Shown: positions 1-6,513 of the stretch, one piece after another
Numbering within the stretch: position 1 is the stretch's first letter
Layout: every line of letters starts with the position of its first letter
Program-made: the position numbers and the translations under genes
Notes under the pieces: model-generated
Told to the model about the DNA's origin: nothing
The model's database searches: none
Seen by the model: the letters and a program-made list of their open reading frames with translations, nothing else
Source of the DNA: JAPLKX01 sp035530195
GTDB lineage: Bacteria; Hydrogenedentota; Hydrogenedentia; Hydrogenedentales; SLHB01
Length of the DNA: 10,992 nucleotides
NCBI GenBank assembly: GCA_035530195.1
Contig: DATKVG010000170.1
Location: 1-10,992, forward strand
Direction of reading: 5' to 3'

Positions 1-290
1 GGCGGGACGCCCGCACCACAATTGCAGGCGGGACGCCTGCACCACAATGTGCAGGCGGGACGCCGGCACCACAATGTGCAGGCGGGACGCCGGCGCCACA
101 ATGTGCAGGCGGGACGCCCGCACCACAATTGCAGGCGGGACGCCTGCACCACAATTGCAGGCGGGACGCCTGCACCACAATGTGCAGGCGGGACGCCCGC
201 ACCACAATGTGCAGGCGGGACGCCCGCACCACAATGTGCAGGCGGGACGCCCGCACCACAATGTGCAGGCGGGACGCCCGCACCACAACA
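1..290. repeat. 27-bp GC-hairpin tandem array (11 units)
   Basis: Eleven head-to-tail units begin at 1 (5' truncated by the window edge), 24, 51, 78, 105, 131, 157, 184, 211, 238 and 265. Each has a 17-nt core of the form GCAGGCGGGACGCCNGC (one copy varies further) plus an almost constant linker ACCACAATGT; units 1, 5 and 6 carry ATT instead of ATGT, so units 5 and 6 are 26 nt. With N=T the core is a perfect 7-bp stem around GGA. With N=C it can re-pair as GCGGG/CCCGC around ACG, so hairpin potential survives the substitution. Because 27 is divisible by three, long reading frames of repeated AGGTPAPQ or QAGRPHHN peptides appear, but these are artefacts of the repeat. The array lies directly upstream of the inverted repeat at 300-367. 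Confidence 0.95.
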
Positions 291-299
291 CACGACGTT

Positions 300-367
300 A
301 GAATCTTTGTTCGCGACATCTGCGCGCGCCGCGCGGATGTTGGATCAAGGTCGCGAACAAAGATTCT
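300..367. repeat. Long inverted repeat, perfect 18-bp arms with nested hairpin
   Basis: The arm AGAATCTTTGTTCGCGAC at 300-317 is matched exactly by its reverse complement at 350-367. The 32-nt spacer holds a second stem: 318-326 pairs with 330-338 (nine pairs, one a G-U) around a CGC loop. The arms lack the GC bias of the neighbouring array, and no U-run follows, so a standard intrinsic terminator is unlikely. No target-site duplication is visible at the ends. It could be a small palindromic mobile element, a cruciform-forming site or an RNA structure upstream of the gene at 438. Confidence 0.9.
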
Positions 368-371
368 GAAT

Positions 372-387
372 GCGGCTTCTTAGCCGC
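372..387. other. Short stem-loop
   Basis: GCGGCT at 372-377 pairs with AGCCGC at 382-387 around a TCTT loop. It sits just upstream of the candidate promoter of the membrane protein gene and has no following T-run. It may be a weak terminator for transcription entering from the left; its function is unknown. Confidence 0.5.
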
Positions 388-402
388 CTTAGGGCGGGCG
401 TG

Positions 403-411
403 TGCTAGAAT
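403..411 (+). promoter_or_regulatory. Candidate extended -10 promoter
   Basis: TGCTAGAAT at 403-411 fits an extended -10 element (TGn followed by TAGAAT, five of six consensus bases). No good -35 is seen at 16-18 nt upstream. It would start transcription about 20 nt before the GTG at 438, giving a short leader. Confidence 0.45.
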
Positions 412-437
412 AAACGGCGTTTGGGAGCGAGGGACGG

Positions 438-2492
438 GTGGTGATCGCACTTTACATATTTTGTTTGGCGGGTTCGGCGGGCCTTTTCGGGAGTTTTATC
501 CGGCAGGCGCTCGGCGAACTTGGCTACGTTCGCGGCATCGACATGGCGCTGGCGTTGGCGGGCGGTGCGGGATTCCTTTATGCGTTCCTGCAACTGGCCT
601 ATATGACGGTGCTCCGGGTCCTGAAGCCGACCTCGTCGCCGAGCCCGTTGATCGCGGAATCCCTGTCGCAGGCGTCCGCCGTTGTGTTCTTGCCGTACCT
701 GCTGGCGCTGTCGGTGAACTGGCCGCACCCGGTCCTGGCCAAGCTCGAACCGCTGGTGTATTTTGGCCTTTTCGCGGTCCTGCACCTGTTTTTCAAGCTG
801 GTATCGTTCTACGCGTCGATCCGTGGCGAGCGGGGTGGCCGCCTTGGGACCGGCGGCTGGCTGCTTGCCGCCATGCTCAACGGGGTCGCCGCCTATTGGC
901 TGATAGGCCGCTGGATCAGCCTCGCCGACGCCGCCCGGCCCCAGGCGGTCACCCCGCCCCAGTACTACCGCGTCGGCGACCAGTACGCCGCCGGCAGAGA
1001 GCTTCCCGAAGGCGCCACCGTCGCCTATGACGTGCCGCCGCACGATGCGGCGGGGCTCACGCTGAGGTGGGCGCCCGTCCCGACGCCGGGGATCGAGCCG
1101 CCGAAACGCATCTACGTCAGCGCGCGCCTGATCGGCGACGAGTCCGAGGACGGGATGTGGCCGGTCACGCTCGATGTGGGCGGCTGGGGCGAACTGAACC
1201 TTTCCGCGGCGACGATGCCGCCGGGGCTGAGCCGGTGCGAGGTGGGCTGGGAGCGAAACAAACGGCCGGCGTGGCAACGGCTGCTGGGGATGCGGCCGCT
1301 GGTATCTTCGAGCGAGCAGGTCCTGTTTTCGGGTCCGTTTCTCCACGAGGACCGCGCGCAGACCGACCAACCCAACTTCCTGATCATCCTGGTGGACGGG
1401 CTAGCGAGCGGGCACGTGTCGGCGTTCGGGTATAAGCGCAAGACGACCCCGTCGCTCGATGCGCTGATCCGGAAAAGCCTGGCGTTTCCGAACGCGTATT
1501 CGGCCGTGCCGGAGACCGCGCCGGCCGCGATGACGCTGCTGACGGGGGTTGGGCCGCTGCGGCACGGGTATCTGGGCGCGCACGCCGGGCCGCTGCCGGA
1601 CACGGTCGACACACTCGCCGAAACGCTCCGCGAGAAATTTTATCTGACCGCCGCGTTCACCGAAGGCGAGGACGATCTGGCGCCAGGTTCCGGGTTCGAA
1701 CAGGGGTACGAAATCTTTGACGCGTCGTACGCGCCCGTTTCGGCGGAGGCTCAGGATTCCGGCTCGCGAAGGACCCTCGAAAAAGCCTCGAAATGGCTCG
1801 AACGGCACGCAAAACAGAAGTTTTTCCTGCTGGTTCGCCTGCGGGAACTGGGGGACCCGGTGTGGAGTTCACGGTACGCGCCCGGGTTTGCGCCAAAGGA
1901 TAAAGCGCCCGCCGAGATCGACGTCTACGACAGCGCGCTCGCCTACATCGACAAGCGCATCGGCTCCCTCGTCAGCCGCCTGCGCTCGACCGACGCCGGG
2001 GAAAACACGTGTATCGTCGTCACCTCGCCGTACGGCATTGATTTCTCGGCCGAGACCGGACCCGTCATCGGGCTCACGGAGGAATCGTTGCGCGTGCCGC
2101 TGATCGTGTACGTCCCGGGCGGCAGCGTGCCCGCGTTGAATAAGGCGGGGGTAGGGTTGGACTGTGTCGTGCCGACGCTGCTGGCAACCGCGGGCACGAG
2201 CGTGCCCTATACGGTCGACGGCGCCGATTTGGCGGGCATCAAGCGGGACATGCCGGCGGTGTCGGTTTATGGGTCGCCGGCGGTGTTTTCGATGCGACGC
2301 GACCGTTGGCGCTTTTACTGGCACTCCGGGCGCGAGCCGTTCACAAACAAACAGATCGAGCCCGAAAGCAAAGTGGAAGCCATCGAGGTCGCGCCACCCG
2401 GCAGGAAGGTTAAGAAACAAACTGACGAGGCCAGAAAATCAGAGCTGGCTGCGGAAAGCCTCGCGCGCTTCAGAAGCTGCTTACAGAAATAG
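438..2492 (+). CDS. Five-helix membrane protein with degenerate sulfatase-like domain
   Basis: 684 residues. About five hydrophobic helices lie near residues 2-20, 35-59, 75-93, 103-125 and 139-162, followed by a probably periplasmic region (165-310) and a sulfatase/alkaline-phosphatase-superfamily domain from about 313. Family landmarks are LIILVDG (315-321), TAPAAMTLLTG (360-370), YDSALAYID (497-505) and RVPLIVYVPGG (552-562). The nucleophile position, normally Cys/Ser in C-x-P-S-R, is Thr360 and its Arg is Ala. The second metal-site motif, usually S-D-H-G, reads SPYG (530-533), and the second Asp of the first site is missing. Catalysis is therefore doubtful. The architecture resembles enterobacterial PbgA/YejM (five helices plus a sulfatase-fold periplasmic domain) as an analogy, not proven orthology. 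Start: GTG at 438, or GTG at 441, behind GGGAGCGAGGGA (423-434). No partner gene is adjacent on this strand. Confidence 0.85.
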   Translation: MVIALYIFCLAGSAGLFGSFIRQALGELGYVRGIDMALALAGGAGFLYAFLQLAYMTVLRVLKPTSSPSPLIAESLSQASAVVFLPYLLALSVNWPHPVLAKLEPLVYFGLFAVLHLFFKLVSFYASIRGERGGRLGTGGWLLAAMLNGVAAYWLIGRWISLADAARPQAVTPPQYYRVGDQYAAGRELPEGATVAYDVPPHDAAGLTLRWAPVPTPGIEPPKRIYVSARLIGDESEDGMWPVTLDVGGWGELNLSAATMPPGLSRCEVGWERNKRPAWQRLLGMRPLVSSSEQVLFSGPFLHEDRAQTDQPNFLIILVDGLASGHVSAFGYKRKTTPSLDALIRKSLAFPNAYSAVPETAPAAMTLLTGVGPLRHGYLGAHAGPLPDTVDTLAETLREKFYLTAAFTEGEDDLAPGSGFEQGYEIFDASYAPVSAEAQDSGSRRTLEKASKWLERHAKQKFFLLVRLRELGDPVWSSRYAPGFAPKDKAPAEIDVYDSALAYIDKRIGSLVSRLRSTDAGENTCIVVTSPYGIDFSAETGPVIGLTEESLRVPLIVYVPGGSVPALNKAGVGLDCVVPTLLATAGTSVPYTVDGADLAGIKRDMPAVSVYGSPAVFSMRRDRWRFYWHSGREPFTNKQIEPESKVEAIEVAPPGRKVKKQTDEARKSELAAESLARFRSCLQK

Positions 2493-2506
2493 GACGAAGT
2501 AGCACC

Positions 2507-2616
2507 GCGGTGGGGTCGATCTCCTGCTCGACCGCGGCTTCCAATCGCCGGCTTGGGTGCGTAAGCCATACCACCGCCGCCACCACCACGGGCGCGCGGG
2601 AGCGCGACCCCACCGC
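2507..2616. repeat. REPIN-like inverted-repeat element, copy A
   Basis: Two 28-nt arms, 2507-2534 and 2589-2616, face each other across a 54-nt centre. The right arm contains GCGCGGGAGCGCGACCCC and differs from copy B (8135-8243) at one base; the left arm differs from the copy B arm at four. It fills most of the gap between the converging genes ending at 2492 and 2650, so it may also act as a two-way transcription stop. No transposase is nearby. Confidence 0.8.
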
Positions 2617-2649
2617 CACACTACCCAATGCAAGCACTTCGGCGATGGC

Positions 2650-3525
2650 CTATACTTCCTCGATCTCCACGACGCGCTTTTCGGCCAGTGATTTTTCGAT
2701 TGCGGCGAGGATCTGGACGGGTTCGAGGAGTTGTTCGGCGGTGAGGGGCCAATTGCCTGTCTGGAGCGTTTCGACGAAGACTTTCATTCCGGCGGCGTAG
2801 GCGTTGCCCGCGTCGACGCGATGTTGGTTCCATACGTTTTTGCCGAACGCGAGGATATGGAAATCGACCTTGGCGTTGCCCAGCAGGTTCAGGGTAGCGA
2901 TCCGGTCGTCGCCGAAGGTGCAGGTGACGGCGCAGTTGTCGTTACTGGCTATTGCGGAGACCGTCTTACAGCCGTAGCCGAGTACGGCGTTCATGAGTTC
3001 GACGCTGTGGATGCCATAAAAGAAGATTCCGCCGTACTCGCTCTCAAGGTGCGCGGGACCGCTGACGGTCGCCGCGGTGAGCCCGCCGCCGGTGTCGGCC
3101 ATGGTCTTGATGAACTCGGCCGTCCCCGGCTCGTACCTGAGGGTTGAGAACGAGGTGAACCCGATCTTGTGCTGGAGTGCGGCCTCGATCAGTTGCCGGG
3201 CGTCGGCGACTTTGCAGGCCAGCGGCTTGTCGATGAATGCGGGTATGCCGGCCTTGATGAACGGCATGGTGTCGGGCAGATGTTTGTCGCCGTGCCGCCA
3301 CACGCACAACACCCCGTCGACTTGGCCGAGCATCTCTTCGGTGTTCGACACGATGGTGGGGATTTTGCCTTTTTCGGCGACTTCTTTTGTGCGGGCGGGG
3401 TCGGTGCCGTAGATGCAGGACACCTGCACGCCATCGATTTTGTTTGGCCCGGTTTCGACGTTGGCGAGTTTGGCGAACGCTTCGGCGTGGCTGTTATCGG
3501 ACCCGATGATGCCCAGTCTGAACAT
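2650..3525 (-). CDS. Gfo/Idh/MocA family oxidoreductase
   Basis: 291 residues. The N-terminal Rossmann fold begins at residue 4 with LGIIGSDNSH, where the family's usual GxGxxG is relaxed to GIIGSDNS. VDGVLCVW (69-76) and FIDKPLA (97-103) are the usual strand and the (E/D)KP motif with Lys100. FFYGIHSVELMNAVLG (168-183) is the second-domain segment, with His173 at the expected catalytic position. At 291 residues it is somewhat short for the family (about 330-400) but complete at both ends. It is expected to be a cytoplasmic NAD(P)-dependent dehydrogenase of a sugar, inositol or related polyol; the substrate cannot be told. The start is supported by GGAG seven bases upstream (complement of 3533-3536). 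It lies 77 nt downstream of the 85-aa gene on the same strand, so co-transcription is plausible. Its 3' end faces the repeat element at 2507-2616. Confidence 0.9.
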   Translation of the reverse strand: MFRLGIIGSDNSHAEAFAKLANVETGPNKIDGVQVSCIYGTDPARTKEVAEKGKIPTIVSNTEEMLGQVDGVLCVWRHGDKHLPDTMPFIKAGIPAFIDKPLACKVADARQLIEAALQHKIGFTSFSTLRYEPGTAEFIKTMADTGGGLTAATVSGPAHLESEYGGIFFYGIHSVELMNAVLGYGCKTVSAIASNDNCAVTCTFGDDRIATLNLLGNAKVDFHILAFGKNVWNQHRVDAGNAYAAGMKVFVETLQTGNWPLTAEQLLEPVQILAAIEKSLAEKRVVEIEEV

Positions 3526-3602
3526 GGCGGCACTCCGTTTCCAGTTTGTTCGACGGGGCTAGTCTACGCCTCGACGCGCAGCAAATTCTATCGGGCGGGG
3601 AT

Positions 3603-3860
3603 TCAGGCTTTCTTCTTAGGCGCCTTGGGCATGGCGGCCGACGTGGCCACCGCGCGGTTGCCGCCGTTCTCATAGAGGTGCTTGCTGGACTCGAGGATGT
3701 TTCCAAGATGGCGCTTGGTTTCGTCGTCCATCGAGAGACCCAGGCCATCTACAGACTTCAAGAAACTTTCCCAGCCCTCGTGGTCCCACTGGGCTTTCTT
3801 CCCCACCACGAACTTCGCCGACCGCTCCAAAATGGCTTCCAGATTTGTTTTAGCGGGCAT
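3603..3860 (-). CDS. Small uncharacterised protein, basic C-terminus
   Basis: 85 residues starting MPAKTNLEAILERSAKF. The open frame extends upstream to 3989, but the start at 3860 is chosen because a strong AGAAGGGAG ribosome-binding site lies about seven bases before it and the upstream residues look non-coding. The protein is mostly charged and helical in character: an N-terminal helix (about 4-20), a central segment with WDHEGWESFLKSV (25-37) and a likely second helix (45-63), then a low-complexity Ala/Lys tail ending PKAPKKKA. There is no signal peptide, membrane helix or cysteine, so it is likely cytoplasmic. The lysine-rich tail could contact nucleic acid or another acidic partner, but I do not recognise the family. 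It is first in a probable two-gene unit with the oxidoreductase. Confidence 0.75.
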   Translation of the reverse strand: MPAKTNLEAILERSAKFVVGKKAQWDHEGWESFLKSVDGLGLSMDDETKRHLGNILESSKHLYENGGNRAVATSAAMPKAPKKKA

Positions 3861-3883
3861 ACGAGATCTCCCTTCTATGGCGC

Positions 3884-3920
3884 CACAGCCTGCATGCTGT
3901 GTGGAATCGACGGGTTCCAC
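3884..3920 (-). other. Two adjoining stem-loops in the leader of the 85-aa gene
   Basis: CACAGC/GCTGTG (3884-3889 with 3896-3901) and GTGGAA/TTCCAC (3901-3906 with 3915-3920) are perfect 6-bp stems. They share one base and lie between the candidate promoter (3957-3986) and the ribosome-binding site. They could stabilise the leader or modulate translation. The stems are short, so chance is possible. Confidence 0.4.
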
Positions 3921-3956
3921 TACTCGCCCCTCGCAGGCGGCCCATATGCATTCATC

Positions 3957-3986
3957 AAAGTACAGGAAAGCCGCGGCAGGTGTCAA
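3957..3986 (-). promoter_or_regulatory. Candidate sigma-70-type promoter for the 85-aa gene
   Basis: On the minus strand a perfect TTGACA (3981-3986) is followed after 18 nt by TACTTT (3957-3962), a weak -10. It would give a leader of roughly 90 nt. The exact -35 matches the pattern upstream of both pseudopilin genes. The rest of 3861-4208 holds the leader stem-loops, an 18-bp tandem repeat, a degenerate array unit and a candidate promoter for the rightward gene; no gene is seen there. Confidence 0.45.
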
Positions 3987-4014
3987 CAAGTTTGGGCGGT
4001 GGGGAGAGAGAATT

Positions 4015-4055
4015 GGACGGATCCGACGGATCGGACGGATCCGACGGATCGGACG
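4015..4055. repeat. 18-bp tandem repeat (2.3 copies)
   Basis: The unit GGACGGATCCGACGGATC repeats at 4015-4032 and 4033-4050, with a partial third copy (4051-4055). Inside each unit are two near-identical 9-mers differing by one base. It lies in the divergent intergenic region between the leftward 85-aa gene and the rightward activator gene. Confidence 0.9.
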
Positions 4056-4059
4056 AAAA

Positions 4060-4084
4060 ATGCAGGTGAGACGCCCGCGCTACG
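4060..4084. repeat. Solitary degenerate unit of the 27-bp array family
   Basis: TGCAGGTGAGACGCCCGC followed by GCTAC resembles one unit of the 1-290 array (core GCAGGCGGGACGCCCGC followed by ACCAC) with only a few substitutions. It shows that the array unit also occurs singly elsewhere, next to an unrelated tandem repeat. Confidence 0.6.
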
Positions 4085-4089
4085 TTTTT

Positions 4090-4119
4090 TTGAATTGGGA
4101 GGGCGTCCGGGGATACTAT
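4090..4119 (+). promoter_or_regulatory. Candidate promoter of the activator gene
   Basis: TTGAAT (4090-4095) and TACTAT (4114-4119), separated by 18 nt, each match four of six consensus positions. They stand about 90 nt before the ATG at 4209. This is only a moderate match. Confidence 0.3.
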
Positions 4120-4208
4120 CGCAGGCGATTGTAGCTAGTGCAACCCGGTTGATGACGTGTACTTAAGCGGTCTTGGCCGGTGTGCGCGCGGTATCGAAAG
4201 GAGTGCAG

Positions 4209-6071
4209 ATGCGCGAGTCGGAACTGCCGGTGAAGTTTGAGCCCCAGGGCAAGACGGTGTTTCTGCTGCACGGCACGGCCGTCGTCGAGGCTGCGGCCCG
4301 AGCCGGCATTTCGATGAACATGCCGTGCGGCGGCCAGGGCACGTGCGGGAAGTGCCGGGTACGGATCGTTTCGGGTGCGTGCGAGCCGACGGGTGTGGAG
4401 CGTGCGCTGCTGACGCAGGCGGATGTCGAGGACGGTGTCCGGCTGGCATGCCAGACGCGCATTTGTGAGCCGATGACGGTGGAAGTGCCTGATACGTCGG
4501 TGCTTACGTCGACGTTTCAGATATTGGGCGGGGCTTCCGGGGTCGCGCGTGCGCGCCTGATGGACGTGTCGGACGTGGCGGTGCGGAAGCGGTTTGTGGA
4601 ACTGTCGGCACCGTCCCGGGAAGACGAGACACCCGATATTGACCGGCTCGAGCGTGCCGTGGGGCCGTTTCACCTGGATCTGGACCTGCTCCGTCAGATG
4701 CCGCAGCGGTTGCGGCAGTGGCAGTTCCAGGGTACGGCGGTGCTGGCCGACCACCGGCTGATCGATTTTGAAGAAACTGATACCACCTCGGAAGTTTATG
4801 CGGCGGCGTTCGATATCGGCACGACCACGCTTGTCGGCACGCTTATTGACCTGACGACGGGGCGGGAGTGCGCGACGGTCTCGCGGATCAACCCGCAGAC
4901 GAGTTTCGGCGACGACGTGATCGCCCGGATCAACCTGGTGCGGCAAGATCCAGCGGGGCTCGAGAGGCTGCACCGAGTCATCGTCAGCGAGGTGAACTCG
5001 ATGCTGGCGGAACTGTGCGCCGAGGCCAAGGCATCGATTCATCACGTGTACGAGGCGACGTTCGCGGGGAACACGACGATGCAGCACCTGCTCGAAGGGG
5101 TGGACCCGTCGGCGCTGGGCGAGGTTCCGTTTGTGCCGGCAATTGGCCGGGCGCTGATGCTCGAGGCGCGCGCGCTCGGCATCAATATCCACCCGCGGGG
5201 CCGGCTCTATATTTACCCGGTGATCGGCGGGTTTGTCGGCGGCGACACGGTCGCGGGTATCATTGCCACGCGGCTGGGCGAGTCTCCCGGCGCGACCGTC
5301 CTTGTCGATATTGGCACCAACGGCGAGATTGTGGTGGCGCACGGCGACCGGATGCTGGCGACGTCGACCGCGGCCGGGCCGGCGTTCGAAGGGGCGCGGA
5401 TTACGTTCGGGATGCGGGCCACCAATGGCGCGATCGAGAAAGTCCTGTTCGACGGGGACGTGCGGATCAACGTGATCGGCGACGTGGCGCCGGTCGGGTT
5501 GTGCGGGTCGGCGCTGGTGGACGTCGTCGCCGAAATGCTCCGGCTCGGGCTGGTGATGTGCGAAGGGCTGATGCTGCTGCCGGACCAGGTGCCGGATTCG
5601 GTGCCGGGGCCACTCCGCGATCGAGTCATCATCGCGCCGGAAGGGACGGCGTTCGTTCTGGCGACGGCCGCTGAGAGCGGCACGGGCGCGCCGGTGTACG
5701 TCACGCAGAAAGACATCCGCGAACTGCAACTGGCGACGGCGGCGATCCGGGCGGGGTTTTCGATCCTGCTGCGGCGTGTCGGTCTGACGGTTTCGGACGT
5801 GGATCAGGTGCTGATTGCGGGCGGGTTCGGCAACTTCATCCGCAGGAGCAACGCGCAACGGATCGGCCTTTTGCCGGCGGACCTCGAGCGGCGGCGGATC
5901 CGTTTTGTCGGCAACACGGCGCTGGCGGGCGCGCGTCTGGCGGCGGCCTCGCAGAAGATTCGGCATCGGGCCGAAGAAATCGCGCGCGAAATCCAGCATG
6001 TAGACCTCTCGATTGACCCGGATTTCCAGACGCAGTACGTCGAAGCCATGTTTTTTCCCGAGGAAGGGTGA
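4209..6071 (+). CDS. RACo-like corrinoid activation protein ([2Fe-2S] + ASKHA/DUF4445)
   Basis: 620 residues. The N-terminal plant-type ferredoxin domain has ligands C40-x5-C46-x2-C49 and C81 (in LACQT). After a linker region (about 95-195) comes an ASKHA-type ATPase domain: AFDIGTTTLVG (200-210), VLVDIGTNGEIVV (364-376), GPAFEGARITFGM (390-402) and IAGGFGNFI (536-544). Proteins of this build reductively reactivate Co(II) corrinoid proteins to Co(I) at the cost of ATP, in the cytoplasm, supporting methyl transfer from methylated amines, methoxy aromatics or methyl-folate. The start at 4209 is chosen for the AAAGGAG site five bases upstream; the frame is open from an ATG at 4173 that lacks such a site. 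No methyltransferase or corrinoid protein is visible in the window, so its partner is unknown. A 54-aa gene follows after 55 nt, with a strong hairpin between. Confidence 0.92.
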   Translation: MRESELPVKFEPQGKTVFLLHGTAVVEAAARAGISMNMPCGGQGTCGKCRVRIVSGACEPTGVERALLTQADVEDGVRLACQTRICEPMTVEVPDTSVLTSTFQILGGASGVARARLMDVSDVAVRKRFVELSAPSREDETPDIDRLERAVGPFHLDLDLLRQMPQRLRQWQFQGTAVLADHRLIDFEETDTTSEVYAAAFDIGTTTLVGTLIDLTTGRECATVSRINPQTSFGDDVIARINLVRQDPAGLERLHRVIVSEVNSMLAELCAEAKASIHHVYEATFAGNTTMQHLLEGVDPSALGEVPFVPAIGRALMLEARALGINIHPRGRLYIYPVIGGFVGGDTVAGIIATRLGESPGATVLVDIGTNGEIVVAHGDRMLATSTAAGPAFEGARITFGMRATNGAIEKVLFDGDVRINVIGDVAPVGLCGSALVDVVAEMLRLGLVMCEGLMLLPDQVPDSVPGPLRDRVIIAPEGTAFVLATAAESGTGAPVYVTQKDIRELQLATAAIRAGFSILLRRVGLTVSDVDQVLIAGGFGNFIRRSNAQRIGLLPADLERRRIRFVGNTALAGARLAAASQKIRHRAEEIAREIQHVDLSIDPDFQTQYVEAMFFPEEG

Positions 6072-6080
6072 TTTAAAAGC

Positions 6081-6113
6081 GGGACACCCCCCACAACAGC
6101 CGGGGGGCGTCCC
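6081..6113. other. Strong intergenic stem-loop between activator and 54-aa gene
   Basis: GGGACACCCCCC (6081-6092) pairs with GGGGGGCGTCCC (6102-6113): 11 pairs and one A-C mismatch, with a 9-nt loop. No T-run follows, so it is more likely an mRNA-stabilising or processing hairpin, or a dispersed repeat, than an efficient terminator. The right side contains the GGACGCC core (on the minus strand) shared with the array at the left end. Confidence 0.8.
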
Positions 6114-6126
6114 GACGAGGTAACAT

Positions 6127-6291
6127 ATGACTACGAAAACTCTGGCGTTGTTGTGCAAGTTGTGCCCGTTCTGCAACGTGGCGCGCATGTTTCCGGGCTC
6201 GAAATTCGCCAAGATGATGGTGGAAGCGGAAAAGAATTGTCCCGCCTGCAAGGCGTATCGCGAACTCTACGGCTGGCCTCAAGCCAAGTGA
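6127..6291 (+). CDS. 54-aa cysteine-pair protein, putative zinc ribbon
   Basis: ATG at 6127 with GAGG at 6117-6120 (six-base gap) opens 54 codons ending at TGA 6289-6291. The product starts MTTKTLALLCKLCPFCNVAR. Cysteines 10, 13 and 16 (CKLCPFC) and 38 and 41 (CPAC) form two knuckles spaced like a small zinc ribbon or an iron-sulphur site. There is no signal peptide. The middle (KFAKMMVEAEKN) is probably helical. I do not recognise the family. It is the second gene of a possible operon with the RACo-like activator, so a redox or metal-linked role with corrinoid activation is possible but only by association. The cysteine spacing and ribosome site argue that it is a real gene despite its size. 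Confidence 0.7.
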   Translation: MTTKTLALLCKLCPFCNVARMFPGSKFAKMMVEAEKNCPACKAYRELYGWPQAK

Positions 6292-6308
6292 TGCCCCGAC
6301 AATTCTTT

Positions 6309-6358
6309 TAGCCGCAAAGGCGGACCGCGGACGGTCCGACGCAAAGAGCACAAAGAGT
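6309..6358. repeat. CGCAAAG-type intergenic repeat carrying a hairpin
   Basis: TAGCCGCAAAGGC, then GACGCAAAGAGCACAAAGAG, surrounds a perfect 7-bp stem (6321-6327 with 6332-6338, loop CGGA). Strings of CGCAAAG-like heptamers recur between genes in many bacterial genomes (general knowledge). Here the hairpin appears set into the middle of the string. Confidence 0.55.
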
Positions 6359-6404
6359 TAGAATGGGCGTTTTGTGTAAAAGCCCAGAATCCGGACTCCG
6401 TGCT

Positions 6405-6432
6405 CCAAACCCCATACCCCAAACCCCATACG
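6405..6432. repeat. 14-bp direct repeat, two copies
   Basis: CCAAACCCCATAC plus one base occurs at 6405-6418 and again at 6419-6432. It is in the 222-bp gap between the 54-aa gene and the acetylesterase. Function is unknown; a weak -10-like TAACAT at 6463-6468 lies downstream. Confidence 0.8.
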
Positions 6433-6513
6433 CCGACTTGGTATGGCCGGGCGCAAATGGGGTAACATGTGGCTCGTTTGAGACGGCAATCAACGGCGAG
6501 GGAGGAAAATACA

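Noticed and set aside
1..290. CRISPR array
   Set aside because: The spacing sequence is the same in every unit, the period is only 26-27 bp, and no cas gene is present.
1..383. Overlapping rightward open frames of repeated AGGTPAPQ / QAGRPHHN peptides
   Set aside because: They are open only because the repeat unit is 27 bp and stop-free; all three frames are equally open and none has a convincing ribosome site.
405..1370. 321-codon leftward open frame
   Set aside because: Antisense to the membrane protein gene, with low-complexity Arg/Pro-rich product and no recognisable domain.
3861..3989. N-terminal extension of the 85-aa gene
   Set aside because: The strong ribosome site precedes the internal ATG, and the upstream codons overlap the leader stem-loops and promoter region.
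4116..6251. 711-codon leftward open frame
   Set aside because: It lies antisense to the RACo-like gene, which has clear domain motifs. The product is rich in Arg, His, Pro and Gln without domains, typical of the complement of a GC-rich gene.
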